A stretch of DNA of 64,000 nt from Georgenia sp. EYE_87 (GCF_023148685.1 NZ_JAHXNL010000009.1:144595-208594), one strand, 5' to 3'. Shown: positions 50,046 through 58,938, numbered from the stretch's first letter. A program made the numbers and translations. The notes: generated from the sequence alone by a model not told the origin.

Positions 50046-51347
50046 TCACGGCGCGGTCGGCGGGTGGTCCGCCCCGGTCTCCGGCGGCTGAGCCGGCGCC
50101 TGCGTGCGAGCCTCGGTCACGCGCACGTCGGCGGGTGCCCGCTGGCGGCGGGAGAGGGCGAGGAACGGGACCGCAAGGAGGGAGATCCCGGCGCTGAGGA
50201 CGAACGAGCCCCCGTAGCCCCACAGGTCGGCAGACCGGCCCAGCACCGGCTGGGACCACACCCCGCCGGCAGAGCCGACGAGCGAGTCGAAGGACAGGAT
50301 CGTCGCGCGCTGCTCGGACGGGATGAGGCCGTTGAGGTACGCCTGCCGGATGGGCATCTCGGCCGCGTAGAGCAGGGCCCACACCACGATCAGCGCGATG
50401 GCGGCGAGGAAGCTGTCGATCACCCCGATCGCCACCAGGGAGGCCGCGCTCGCGACTGTCGTGGCGATGAGGGCGGAGGTCCGCCGGCGGAAGAGGCGCC
50501 GGATCCAGGGAGCGGCGAGCCCACCCAGGATCTGGGCCCCCGCGACGATCGCCGCCACCAGGCCTGCCACCTGGTACGCCTCCGGGTCGCCGTAGAGCTC
50601 GAGCAGGTAGGGCTGGAGGGCGTAGAAGACGTAGAACCCGACGCCGCCCGTGAAGAACGCCTCCAGCATGAGCCACTTGACCGCGGGCCGGCGCCAGCCG
50701 TGCTCGACGGAGTCCCGCAGGACGCGGGTCATCTCCCGCCACGGTTGGCGCGTGCGGTGCGGGGTGAACCCGATGTCGTGCATGAGCCAGAACGCGACGG
50801 CGAACATCGCCAGCAGGATCCCCGCCCGGACCAGGAACGGGACGCCCAGGTTGGTCTGCGCCGCGATGTAGCCGCCGGCCAGCGAGCCCGTGAGCATCGC
50901 GACGCCCGAGACCACCTGGCCCCGGCCGAACACCGGCTCCATCTCACCGGTGTACCCCGCGGCGGTGAGGGCGTCGACCAGCCAGGCCTCGACGGCGCCG
51001 GAGAAGAAGGTGAAGCCCAGGCCGATCAGCACCGAGGAGATCGCCCACTGCCAGAACGGGGCCTGCACGTACCACAGCAGCACGTAGATCAGCGTGGTCA
51101 CGCTCAGCGTCACCGTGCCGAGCAGGTACGAGGCGCGGCGGCCGATCGTGTCCGCCACGACGCCGGTGGGCACCTCGAACAGCACCATCCCGAGGGTGAA
51201 GAAGGCGTTGGCGGAGAACGCCTCGAGGTTCGACAGACCGGCGTCGAGGAGGAAGATCGTGTTGATGCCCCAGATCAGGGAGGCCGCGAGGGTGTTGCCC
51301 AGCAGCAGCACCAGGTAGATCCGGATGATCGCGGCAGGCGAGCGCAT
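50046..51347 (-). CDS. MFS transporter, probable efflux type
   Basis: 433 aa, about 12 helices. The loop VADTIGRRASYLLGT after helix 2 and VGSAGGVWSQPVLGRSADLWG in the C-half fit drug- or metabolite-exporting MFS proteins. The ATG at 51347 has no Shine-Dalgarno sequence of its own. A 17-codon ORF with a strong site ends 3 nt before it, so translation is likely coupled. The C-terminal tail (about 410-433) is Pro/Ala/Glu-rich. Substrate unknown. Confidence 0.85.
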   Translation of the reverse strand: MRSPAAIIRIYLVLLLGNTLAASLIWGINTIFLLDAGLSNLEAFSANAFFTLGMVLFEVPTGVVADTIGRRASYLLGTVTLSVTTLIYVLLWYVQAPFWQWAISSVLIGLGFTFFSGAVEAWLVDALTAAGYTGEMEPVFGRGQVVSGVAMLTGSLAGGYIAAQTNLGVPFLVRAGILLAMFAVAFWLMHDIGFTPHRTRQPWREMTRVLRDSVEHGWRRPAVKWLMLEAFFTGGVGFYVFYALQPYLLELYGDPEAYQVAGLVAAIVAGAQILGGLAAPWIRRLFRRRTSALIATTVASAASLVAIGVIDSFLAAIALIVVWALLYAAEMPIRQAYLNGLIPSEQRATILSFDSLVGSAGGVWSQPVLGRSADLWGYGGSFVLSAGISLLAVPFLALSRRQRAPADVRVTEARTQAPAQPPETGADHPPTAP

Positions 51348-51350
51348 CGC

Positions 51351-51404
51351 TCAGCGCGTCCGATCGTTCTCGAAGACCGCGCCCAGGAACCGTGAGACGG
51401 CCAC
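51351..51404 (-). CDS. Putative 17-aa leader peptide ahead of the MFS gene
   Basis: GTG at 51404 is preceded by GAGGAGGAGG with 5-nt spacing. The ORF encodes MAVSRFLGAVFENDRTR and ends in TGA three nucleotides before the MFS ATG (TGAGCGATG). The MFS gene lacks its own ribosome site. Leader ORFs of this layout couple or condition transporter translation, often on a ribosome-acting drug. It may also be the vestige of a longer gene. Confidence 0.45.
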   Translation of the reverse strand: MAVSRFLGAVFENDRTR

Positions 51405-51512
51405 GGCGACCTCCTCCTCGAGGTGCTTCGGGGGGATGCTACGCGCGCCGGTGCGCGGGCGACAGATGCCCGCCGGGTGAGACGGAGGTGGTTTCGGGCC
51501 CCGCCGGCGGCG

Positions 51513-52298
51513 TCACTCGAAGGCCGCGCAGAGCCGCTCGCGGGCACCCTCGGGGTCCGCCACCCGGTCCCAGCGGCCGGAGACGACGGTGACGTCCGCC
51601 GCGCCGTCGGGATCCTCGACGCGCAGCTCGCCGTGGTTCACCCAGATCAGGTCGCCGGGGAAGCTGTACTGGTAGGACTCCGTGCCGAGGATGCGCCTCG
51701 TGCGCACGGCGCTCCCGCCCGGCGCGAGGTCGTCGACGACGAAGACGTCGCTGCCGCCCTCCGTGCGCAGGTCGGTGCCCGGGATCGTGTAGTGCTCCCC
51801 GTACGTCCGGTGCGTGATCTGCTGGGTCAGACGCCCGTCGGGCCCGTAGGTGCGGTGGGTGACCACCGAGTGGCCGACGCGGTGCCGTTCCAGCTGTGCG
51901 GTGGGGCAGCGCGGTCCCGGGGCCGGCTCGAACCGCGAGGAGGCGCCGCGGCCCAGGCAGACGGCCGTGCCCGGCGCACCCTGGGAGAGACACCTCCACT
52001 CATGGTCCGCCGGCAGCGGCGGCACGAGCCGCGTGCGGTCGACGGTCCCGTCGTCGGTGACCTGCGCGAAGCTGTCGCGGGTGACCACGAGCAGGCCGGG
52101 ATGTGTCGAGGGGATGAAGTCGCTCGACTCGGCCAGGAACTCAGCCAGCTCGGACTGCTCCGGCGACGTCGTGGGCCGGGCGTCCGCGGTCGCTGCCGGC
52201 CTCTCGCGTGGCGGGGACGGGTCCGCACCACCGCCCGGCGGGCCGGTGCACGCGGCGAGGAGCACGGCCACGCCCACCCCGAGGATGCGGGCCTCCAT
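51513..52298 (-). CDS. Lipoprotein of unknown function
   Basis: 261 aa; AGGAGG precedes the ATG. The signal sequence MEARILGVGVAVLLAACTG has the lipobox LAAC. A Pro/Thr/Asp linker (about 22-45) leads to a domain with Cys pairs (WRCLSQGAPGTAVCLG), YxYSFPGDLIWVNHGELRVED and FVVDDLAPGG. No family was recognised; the beta-rich pattern suggests an extracellular sandwich or propeller fold. It is 145 bp upstream of the leader ORF gene on the same strand. Confidence 0.72.
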   Translation of the reverse strand: MEARILGVGVAVLLAACTGPPGGGADPSPPRERPAATADARPTTSPEQSELAEFLAESSDFIPSTHPGLLVVTRDSFAQVTDDGTVDRTRLVPPLPADHEWRCLSQGAPGTAVCLGRGASSRFEPAPGPRCPTAQLERHRVGHSVVTHRTYGPDGRLTQQITHRTYGEHYTIPGTDLRTEGGSDVFVVDDLAPGGSAVRTRRILGTESYQYSFPGDLIWVNHGELRVEDPDGAADVTVVSGRWDRVADPEGARERLCAAFE

Positions 52299-52395
52299 GG
52301 CAGCCTCCTGGTCCGACGGCACCAGACTACGGCGGTGCCGGTGCCGGCACAGCGCCGGAGGAGCCCCGCCGGCGGGCGGCGAGCGATGCACGACA

Positions 52396-52431
52396 CCGCG
52401 AGCGCTCCCGGCGTTCCAGCAACGCTCGCGG
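52396..52431 (-). terminator. Candidate terminator downstream of the ABC permease
   Basis: CCGCGAGCG (52396-52404) pairs perfectly with 52423-52431 around an 18-nt loop, 33 bp past the permease stop on its strand. The long loop makes it weaker than the other hairpins. Confidence 0.5.
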
Positions 52432-52463
52432 TCTCGAGCAGCGGTGGGGCGGCCCCGCGGTGG

Positions 52464-53387
52464 TCAGCCGCGCCGGGTGACGGCCTCCCGCCGCGCCGCC
52501 AGCAGGGCAGCGACCCCGAGGACGACGGCGGCCCCGACCACCCAGGCCACGTGGATCCACAGCGGCCGGGTGGCCGCCCCGGTCCAGAGCTCGACGTCGG
52601 CGTCGGGCATGACCACCCGGTAGGCGAGCTGGCCGTAGTGGGACGTCGGCAGGTACGCGGCGATGTCCCGGAGCACCTGGGGCAGCTCGCCGAGGGGCAC
52701 GAAGAACCCGGAGGCGAACGCCAGCGGCAGGAAGATCAGGTTCGCGATCACCGCGGCGGCACGCGGCCGCGCGACGTAGGCGATGGCGAACCCGACCGTG
52801 CTGAACGCGAGGACGCCCGCCACCATGGTCACGCCGAGGGCGAGCCACGACCCGGGCGTGAGCTCCACCCCGCCGGCGAGGCCCGCCACGGCGCTCATCG
52901 TCACCACGATCAGTGTCGCGAGGACGACGGCGTTGGCGGTCTTCCCCACGAGGTAGACCCAGGTCGGCACCGGTGTCGCACGGAGCGTGCGGGTCCAGCC
53001 GCGGCCCCGCTCCTTGGCGATGTCCTCGCCGAAGGTGAAGATCGCCAGCGAGACCACGCCGTAGGCGCTCATCGACACCAGCATGGCCAGCCCCACGCGG
53101 GTGGAGCCGCCGACGAGCGTGCTTGCTGCGTTCGGCAGCCCGAACATCGCATACAGGAGCACGGGCACCGCTATGGCGCCGACGGCGAACTCGGGGGTGC
53201 GCAGGCTCGAGCGCAGCTCGGTGACGGCGGCGAGGACCGCCAGCCCGGCGGGCCCGCCGTTGCGGCGCGGGATGCGTGAGGCCGTCGCGCTCGACGGGGT
53301 TCGCGAGGTCGCGCGGGACGGGGTTCGCGAGGTCGTCGCGGGCGACGAGGTGCGCCGGCTCGCCGGCGCGGTGGGTCGGATGTCCAT
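52464..53387 (-). CDS. ABC-2 type transporter permease
   Basis: 307 aa with about six membrane helices. IFTFGEDIAKERGRGWTRTLRATPVP and FLPLAFASGFFVPLGELPQVLRDIAAYLPTSHY are ABC-2 permease hallmarks. It is coupled to the ATPase gene (TGATG, one shared base). The first 45 residues are a Ser/Thr/Arg/Pro-rich cytoplasmic tail with a duplicated octapeptide (SRTPSRAT/SRTPSSAT, 24-bp DNA repeat at 53293 and 53317). Export of a drug, lipid or peptide is the likely role. It is divergent from a two-component system. Confidence 0.87.
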   Translation of the reverse strand: MDIRPTAPASRRTSSPATTSRTPSRATSRTPSSATASRIPRRNGGPAGLAVLAAVTELRSSLRTPEFAVGAIAVPVLLYAMFGLPNAASTLVGGSTRVGLAMLVSMSAYGVVSLAIFTFGEDIAKERGRGWTRTLRATPVPTWVYLVGKTANAVVLATLIVVTMSAVAGLAGGVELTPGSWLALGVTMVAGVLAFSTVGFAIAYVARPRAAAVIANLIFLPLAFASGFFVPLGELPQVLRDIAAYLPTSHYGQLAYRVVMPDADVELWTGAATRPLWIHVAWVVGAAVVLGVAALLAARREAVTRRG

Positions 53388-54106
53388 CAGTCGTCTCCTT
53401 CGGCGACGGAACGCTCGTGGGTCAGGGTCAGGAAGACCTCCTCCAGGTCCTCGTCCCCGTGGTGCGTCAGCGCGTCGGCCGTGGTGTCGGCGACGAGCCG
53501 TCCCTGGGAGATCACGAGGACCCGGGTGGCCACGGTCGCGGCCTCGGTGAGGTCGTGCGTGGCGAAGACGATGGTGGCGCCGTCGTCGACGCTCGCCCGC
53601 GCCTGCTCCCAGAAGGTCCGGCGGGAGGCGACGTCCATCGCGGCGGTCGGCTCGTCGAGGAGCAGCAGCTCGGGCGCCCCGACCAGCGCGAGTGCGAGGA
53701 GCAGCCGCTGCCGCTCTCCGCCCGAGAGCGTGGTGACGGTCCTGGCGGCCCGCTTCGTCAGGGCGGTGCGGGCGAGCACGTCGCCGGTGTCGAGGGCCTG
53801 GGGGTAGCTGCGCCCGACCAGGCGCACCAGCTCGCGGACGGTCGTCTGCTCCGGCAGGCCCGCGGACTGCAGCATCGCGCCGACGCGCCCGCGCACCCGC
53901 CGACCCGGCGGCTCGCCGAGCACCGTCACGGTGCCCGCCGTCGGTCGCACGAGGCCGAGCAGCAGCTCGAACGCCGTCGTCTTCCCGGCGCCGTTGGGGC
54001 CGAGCACGGCGACGATCTCGCCCCGCTCCACGGCCAGGTCCAGGTGCTCGAGGGCCCGCACCTCCCCGTAGGCCTTCTGCACGTCGTGCATCTCCACCAC
54101 GGTCAT
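53387..54106 (-). CDS. ABC transporter ATP-binding protein (drug/lipid exporter type)
   Basis: 239 aa. Walker A GPNGAGKTT, signature LSGGERQRLLLALAL, Walker B LLLLDEPTAAMD and switch His in FATHDLTEA are all present. The GRVGAMLQSAGLPEQTTVRE Q-loop is usual for CcmA-type exporters paired with ABC-2 permeases. GGAGACACC precedes the ATG. It heads an operon with the permease and is divergent from the histidine kinase gene, which probably controls it. Confidence 0.93.
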   Translation of the reverse strand: MTVVEMHDVQKAYGEVRALEHLDLAVERGEIVAVLGPNGAGKTTAFELLLGLVRPTAGTVTVLGEPPGRRVRGRVGAMLQSAGLPEQTTVRELVRLVGRSYPQALDTGDVLARTALTKRAARTVTTLSGGERQRLLLALALVGAPELLLLDEPTAAMDVASRRTFWEQARASVDDGATIVFATHDLTEAATVATRVLVISQGRLVADTTADALTHHGDEDLEEVFLTLTHERSVAEGDD

Positions 54107-54233
54107 GGTGTCTCCTTCCGTCCCTCACGACGGTAGGGAGCGGCGGTCGGGTGCGGATGTGCCGGTCGGCCCCCGTTCGACCCATGACCAATGGCAGGTA
54201 CCCGCGACGGCGGCCCCTCGTAGCATTCGGGAC

Positions 54234-55376
54234 GTGGCAGCGCGCTCGGAGGAGGTCCTGAGCGCCGGGGCCGGCCTGGCGGCCACCCTGGTGGTCGGCG
54301 TCGCCGTGCTCGTCTCCGGCGTGGAGATCAGCGACGACCCCGCCACCGTCGCGGCGTGGTGGACGGCGTACCTCGTCTACGTCGTCGTGTTCGCGCTCGA
54401 CTCGGAGACGTTCCGCCGGCGCCCGCCGTGGCCGTACGCGCTGACGGTGGCCGCGCTCGTCGTCACCGGTCTGGCCGTGTGGCTGCTGGCACCTGACCTC
54501 GGGTGGACCTCGTTGCTGTTCGTGGTGACGGTGGCGGCCGCGGCGTTCGCGCTGCCCGGCCGCGTGGTCGCCGCCATCGTGGCCGTCCACACCGTCGCCG
54601 TCGCCGTCGGCGGTTCCCTCGCCGGCTGGGACGCCACGGCCATGGTGTTCACCACGACGGCGTACGCGGCCTTCCAGGCCTTCGCCGCCCTCGTCGTGGC
54701 CGGGACGCGGCGCGAGGCGGCGGCGCGGGCCGAGCTCGCGGCGGCCCACGCCGACCTCCGGGCGGCCACCGCCCTGCTCGCCTCCTCGAGCCGGAGCGCG
54801 GAGCGGCTGCGCATCGCCCGCGACCTGCACGACGTGATCGGTCACCAGCTGACCGCCCTGGCCCTCGAGCTGGAGGTGGCCAGCCACCGTACAGACGGCG
54901 AGGGGCGCGAGCACGTGCTGCGCGCCCGCGGCATCGCCAAGGATCTGCTGGCGGACGTGCGCCGCACCGTCGGGGACCTGCGCGACGCGCCCGCGGGGCT
55001 CGAGGCCACGCTGCGCGCCGTCGTCGACGTGCCGGGTCTCGCGGTCGACCTCACCGTGGACGAGCAGGTGCCCCTCGACGAGTCCCGGAGGATCGGCGTC
55101 GTCCGCGCGGTCCAGGAGATCGTCACCAACACGGTCCGGCACGCCTCCGCGACGACGCTCACGATCGACGTCGTCTCCGACGACGACGGCCTGGTGCTGC
55201 GGGCGGGCGACGACGGCGTCGGCGCGGCCAGGGTCGAGCGGGGCAACGGGCTCAGCGGGATGGCGGAACGGTTCGAGGAGCTGGGCGGCGAGCTGACCGT
55301 GGAGTCCGCGCCCGGCGCCGGGTTCCGGGTCCTGGCGCAGGTGCCGGCCGCGTCGACCTCCCGGCGGCCGGCATGA
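54234..55376 (+). CDS. NarL-type sensor histidine kinase (HisKA_3)
   Basis: 380 aa from GTG; the longer frame from 54105 covers the promoter and was rejected. About five membrane helices (to residue 160) are followed by a coiled segment, the phosphorylation helix RIARDLHDVIGHQLTALALELEVA (His in RDLHD) and an HATPase with NTVRHA and GNGLSGMAERFEELGG. It probably senses membrane or envelope stress rather than a soluble ligand, having no extracellular domain. Its stop overlaps the regulator start. Confidence 0.9.
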   Translation: MAARSEEVLSAGAGLAATLVVGVAVLVSGVEISDDPATVAAWWTAYLVYVVVFALDSETFRRRPPWPYALTVAALVVTGLAVWLLAPDLGWTSLLFVVTVAAAAFALPGRVVAAIVAVHTVAVAVGGSLAGWDATAMVFTTTAYAAFQAFAALVVAGTRREAAARAELAAAHADLRAATALLASSSRSAERLRIARDLHDVIGHQLTALALELEVASHRTDGEGREHVLRARGIAKDLLADVRRTVGDLRDAPAGLEATLRAVVDVPGLAVDLTVDEQVPLDESRRIGVVRAVQEIVTNTVRHASATTLTIDVVSDDDGLVLRAGDDGVGAARVERGNGLSGMAERFEELGGELTVESAPGAGFRVLAQVPAASTSRRPA

Positions 55377-56020
55377 CGCGCGTGGCGATCGTCGACGACC
55401 AGACCCTCGTGCGTCAGGGGATCCGGAGCCTGCTCTCGTTGAGCGACATCGAGGTGGTGGGGGAGGGGGAGGACGGCGACGACGCCCTCGAGCTGGTCGC
55501 CACCCACGACGTCGACGTGCTCCTGCTCGACCTGCGGATGCCGCGCCGGGACGGGATCGCGACCCTCGAGGCCCTCGCCGACCGGGGCTCCGCCGTGCCG
55601 GTCCTCGTCCTGACCACGTTCGACGACGACGAGCTGGTCCTGCGGGCGCTGCGGGCCGGGGCCAAGGGGTACCTCCTCAAGGACGTCACCCTCGACCAGC
55701 TCGTCGGCGCGATCCGGACCCTCGCCGACGGCGGGACCATCCTGCAGCCGGGGCTCACCGACCGGCTCTTCCGCGCCGTCGCCGCAGCCCCGGCCGGCGT
55801 CGACGGTCTCGAGCGGCCGGAGCCTCTGACGGCGCGGGAGCTGGACGTGCTGCGGCTGGCGGCCCGCGGGTACTCCAACACCGAGATCGCCTCGGCGCTT
55901 CACCTCGCGCCCGGGACGGTGAAGAACCACCTGTCCAACGTGTTCCTCAAGCTCGGCGTCCGGGACCGCACCCGGGCGGTGCTGCGCGCCCTCGACCTGG
56001 GGATCCTCGACGGCTCGTGA
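55373..56020 (+). CDS. NarL/LuxR-family response regulator
   Basis: 215 aa. Receiver domain (1-120): phosphoacceptor Asp in LLLDLRMP, acidic pair in IVDDQ, and the Lys in GYLLKD. A LuxR-type HTH lies at about 150-215 (LTARELDVLRLAARGYSNTEIASALHLAPGTVKNHLSNVF). It overlaps the kinase gene by 4 nt. It is the partner of the kinase and likely activates the divergent ABC exporter. Confidence 0.94.
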   Translation: MTRVAIVDDQTLVRQGIRSLLSLSDIEVVGEGEDGDDALELVATHDVDVLLLDLRMPRRDGIATLEALADRGSAVPVLVLTTFDDDELVLRALRAGAKGYLLKDVTLDQLVGAIRTLADGGTILQPGLTDRLFRAVAAAPAGVDGLERPEPLTARELDVLRLAARGYSNTEIASALHLAPGTVKNHLSNVFLKLGVRDRTRAVLRALDLGILDGS

Positions 56021-56176
56021 GCGGGCCCGCCACGGCGACGCGGCGCCGTCGCGGCTCGCGGGCGGCGACGCTGCGTCGTCGGGAGAGATCCCGGACGGCT
56101 GCTCGGCCGTACCACCTCCGGGAGGCGGACGGAGGAGGATGGTTGGGGCGCATCGTCGACGAGGAGGAGCACCGCT

Positions 56177-56608
56177 GTGGACTGGACGCTCGAGGTGGTC
56201 ATCGTGCCGGTCAGCGACATCGACCGGGCGATCGAGTTCTACCGGGACAAGGTCGGCTTCGAGCTCGACCACCACACCGTGAACGGGCCGATGAACTTCG
56301 CGCAGCTGACGCCCCGGGGGTCGGGCTGCTCGATCGTCATCGGGTCGCTGCCGGCCCAGCAGCAGATGACGCCCGGCTCGCTGCACGGGACCCAGCTGGT
56401 CGTGGCGGACGCCGCGGCGGCCCGGCAGGAGCTGATCGACCGAGGGGTGGAGGTCAGCGACATCACGGTCTTCGACGAGCGCGACGGAGGGACCTTCTTC
56501 GGCTTCAGCGACCCGGACGGCAACACCTGGGCGGTGCAGCAGATCCGCGCCCGGGCGGACAGGCCGCTGATCCCGGTCGAGGCGCGGGGCCGCTTCGGGA
56601 GCGAGTGA
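56177..56608 (+). CDS. VOC-family (glyoxalase/dioxygenase-fold) protein
   Basis: 143 aa from GTG with GAGGAGGAGC upstream. Two beta-alpha-beta-beta-beta modules are recognisable: VSDIDRAIEFYRDKVGF and FFGFSDPDGNTWAVQQI, the latter typical of glyoxalase-like VOC proteins. Metal ligands cannot be assigned reliably. It may be a bleomycin/antibiotic-binding or glyoxalase-type protein. It starts 156 bp after the response regulator. Confidence 0.85.
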   Translation: MDWTLEVVIVPVSDIDRAIEFYRDKVGFELDHHTVNGPMNFAQLTPRGSGCSIVIGSLPAQQQMTPGSLHGTQLVVADAAAARQELIDRGVEVSDITVFDERDGGTFFGFSDPDGNTWAVQQIRARADRPLIPVEARGRFGSE

Positions 56609-56618
56609 GGGCCGTCCG

Positions 56619-57503
56619 GTGACCCTCGCGCGCACCGCCCTCCCCGCCGGGCCGTGGCCCTGGCCGGCGCTCGCGGCCGGCCTCGCCGCGAGCGTCGCGG
56701 TCCCGGTGGCGCTGGCGGCGGTGGTCGGGGGCGCGCTCGTCGTGCCGGCCGCCGCTTCCGTGTACGTCGTGGGTGCGGCGGCGGTAGCGGCCCGCTGGCC
56801 GAGGCGAGAGCTCGGGGCCGCCAACGCCGTCACGCTCGTCCGCCTGGTGCTTGTCTCGTGGATCGCGGGCCTGCTCGCCCTGCCGTCCCCGGGGGGATGG
56901 GCGGTGCCGGTCGCCGTGGCGGGGCTGTGCTGCCTGGTGCTCGACGGCGTGGACGGCCGGGTGGCGCGCGGGCGCGGGCTCGCGGGCTCCTTCGGCGCTC
57001 GGTTCGACCTCGAGGTCGACGCCGCCCTCGTGCTGGTGCTGAGCGTCGCCGTCGGCGTGCTCGGCGTCGCCGGGTGGTGGGTCGCCTCGATCGGGCTCGT
57101 GCGGTACGCCTACGCCCTGGCCGGGGCGCTGTGGCCGTGGCTGCGCGGGCCGCTCTTCCCGAGCGTGGCGCGCAAGGTGGTCGGCGTGTGCGTGGTGGTG
57201 GCGCTGGTGGTCGCGCTGCTCTGGCCGCTGCTCCGCCCGCTGCTGCCCGGTCGGCCCGCCGACGTGCCGACGGCGCTGCTCGTCGTCGCGCTCGGTGCGC
57301 TCGCCTGGTCCTTCGGCCGTGACGCGCGCTGGCAGTACGCGAGCCGTCGGCAGGGCGCCGCTCAGCCGGACCGCACCGCGTACACGTCGCCGGGCGGCGC
57401 CGACGGCGGCAGCGCCCGCAGCACCGCGACGATGCCGTCGGCGTCCAGCCAGGTGTCGTCCGCCCACCGCAGCGTCTCCAGCGGTGAGGACCGGAACCGG
57501 TAG
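56619..57503 (+). CDS. CDP-alcohol phosphatidyltransferase family protein
   Basis: 294 aa from GTG, 10 bp after the VOC gene. The CDP-alcohol motif D-x2-DG-x2-AR-x8-G-x3-D-x3-D is perfect in DGVDGRVAR and the following GARFDLEVD. About six membrane helices surround it. It should make a phospholipid by joining a CDP-diacylglycerol or similar donor to an alcohol. The last 47 residues are Ser/Thr-rich and overlap the convergent FkbM gene by 142 bp; they may be a neutral read-on rather than functional. Confidence 0.87.
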   Translation: MTLARTALPAGPWPWPALAAGLAASVAVPVALAAVVGGALVVPAAASVYVVGAAAVAARWPRRELGAANAVTLVRLVLVSWIAGLLALPSPGGWAVPVAVAGLCCLVLDGVDGRVARGRGLAGSFGARFDLEVDAALVLVLSVAVGVLGVAGWWVASIGLVRYAYALAGALWPWLRGPLFPSVARKVVGVCVVVALVVALLWPLLRPLLPGRPADVPTALLVVALGALAWSFGRDARWQYASRRQGAAQPDRTAYTSPGGADGGSARSTATMPSASSQVSSAHRSVSSGEDRNR

Positions 57504-58111
57504 TCGCCGAGCTCGACGAGGCGCCCCACGCACGCCACCGCGCGCTCGGCCACGGGTGGCAGATACTCGAAGGAGAGCGCGGGCACCGGCCTGCTGAGGC
57601 CCCGCAGCACGTCGAGCTCGGAGCCCTCGACGTCGATCTTGCAGAACCGCGGCTCGCCGTGCCGGTCGACGAGGTCGTCGAGGGTGGTGAGGGGCACCGT
57701 CAGGGTCCGGTCCCACCGCACGGACGCGAACCGGCGGTCCGTGCGCACCTCCTCGATCCACGACGGCACGAGGGTCGAGACCGTCGGCGTCCGGGTGGCG
57801 ACGCGCAGCGTGGCGGTCCCGGGGCGCGCACCCACCGCGCGCGGCTCGACCACCACGAGCGGGTCCCTGCCGTAGAGCCGGCGAAGCACCGCAACGAGAT
57901 CGGGCTGCGGCTCGACCGCCACCACGCGGGCACCGAGGCGCCGGAACGCGCGGACCCGGTTGCCGGCGTGCGAGCCGACGTCGAACGCGAGATCGCCGGG
58001 GCGAAGGAACTGCGCGTAGAAGGCGACCATGCGCCGTCGGCGCCAGAGCGTCCCGTAGGACCAGACGAGCGAGCGCGCCAGGCCCTGGACGCGGCTCAGA
58101 CGGGCGGTCAC
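57362..58111 (-). CDS. FkbM-family SAM-dependent methyltransferase
   Basis: 249 aa from GTG at 58111, the best start by alignment although its ribosome site is weak (GTG at 58165 is possible). SAM motif I is AFDVGSHAGNRVRAF, followed by VVAVEPQP and the FkbM hallmark CKIDVEGSELDVLRGL. FkbM proteins O-methylate polyketides, sugars or peptides. There is no biosynthetic cluster beside it. Its 3' end lies antisense to the CDP-alcohol gene end. Confidence 0.86.
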   Translation of the reverse strand: MTARLSRVQGLARSLVWSYGTLWRRRRMVAFYAQFLRPGDLAFDVGSHAGNRVRAFRRLGARVVAVEPQPDLVAVLRRLYGRDPLVVVEPRAVGARPGTATLRVATRTPTVSTLVPSWIEEVRTDRRFASVRWDRTLTVPLTTLDDLVDRHGEPRFCKIDVEGSELDVLRGLSRPVPALSFEYLPPVAERAVACVGRLVELGDYRFRSSPLETLRWADDTWLDADGIVAVLRALPPSAPPGDVYAVRSG

Positions 58112-58267
58112 GCCCCATCGTGGCACGCCGGTGGTCGCACGGGCCTGGTGTGCTCCGGGCAGCACTGAGGTGACGCGGACCCATGTCCCTGGCGGGTCGG
58201 CCCCCGGCGTCGCACGATAGAGGAGGGCGCCGGGCCGCCCGGTCCGGCTCGATCAAGGAGGATCGGC

Positions 58268-58819
58268 ATGACCACGCAACCGAACGACCCCGGGCAGTCC
58301 GGGGCCGAGTCTTCGCAGTCGCCCTACCAGTCCCAGTCCCAGTCCCAGTCGCAGCCGCAGTCCGAGTCCCAGCACTCCTCCGTGCCCGCCCGTCGCTCAC
58401 CTCGCGACCTGGCCGAGCACCTCTGGGACGCGTTCCCGTTCGGCGACATGCCGTGGCCGTTCCGGGAGGCCGGACGAGCCGGGACCACGCCGATGCGGCT
58501 GGAGGAGTTCCGCGAGGGCGACCACCTCGTCATCCGTGCCGAGCTGCCCGGGGTGGACCCGGACAAGGATCTCGACGTCACGGTCGACGAGGGTGTCCTG
58601 ACCATCAGCGCCCAGCGGCAGGAGCGCTCCGAGCAGAAGCAGGCGCACGGGTACCGCTCGGAGTTCCGGTACGGCCGGTTCGAGCGCCAGATCCGTCTGC
58701 CCAAGGGCGCGGATGCCGACGCCATCTCCGCGAGCTACCGCGACGGCGTGCTGGAGCTTCGGCTGCCTGTGCCGGCGGAGACCCCGCCGGCCCGCAAGAT
58801 CGACATCCGGCGTAGCTGA
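58268..58819 (+). CDS. Small heat-shock protein (Hsp20/alpha-crystallin)
   Basis: 183 aa. The alpha-crystallin domain spans about 75-178 (MRLEEFREGDHLVIRAELPGVDPDKDLDV ... GVLTISAQRQE ... LPKGADADAISASYRDGVLELRLPV). The N-terminal region has a Gln-Ser tract (residues about 20-36, encoded by repeated CAGTCC-type triplets) and a hydrophobic stretch AEHLWDAFPFGDMPWPF. AAGGAGG precedes the ATG. It holds unfolded proteins under stress. No HAIR or CIRCE element was visible upstream. Confidence 0.94.
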   Translation: MTTQPNDPGQSGAESSQSPYQSQSQSQSQPQSESQHSSVPARRSPRDLAEHLWDAFPFGDMPWPFREAGRAGTTPMRLEEFREGDHLVIRAELPGVDPDKDLDVTVDEGVLTISAQRQERSEQKQAHGYRSEFRYGRFERQIRLPKGADADAISASYRDGVLELRLPVPAETPPARKIDIRRS

Positions 58820-58860
58820 CGGCACTGGAGCCCGGTGGCCCGACGGCGCGGGCCGAAAGC

Positions 58861-58893
58861 CCGCCGCCCGAGCCGCGGGGGCTCGGGCGGCGG
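58861..58893 (+). terminator. Strong terminator hairpin
   Basis: CCGCCGCCCGAGCC (58861-58874) pairs with 58880-58893 around GCGGG, a perfect 14-bp stem 41 bp after the Hsp20 stop. Confidence 0.85.
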
Positions 58894-58938
58894 CGCCCGC
58901 GTCGCGAACATCGGGCCGCTCCTCGATACGGTGGGGCC

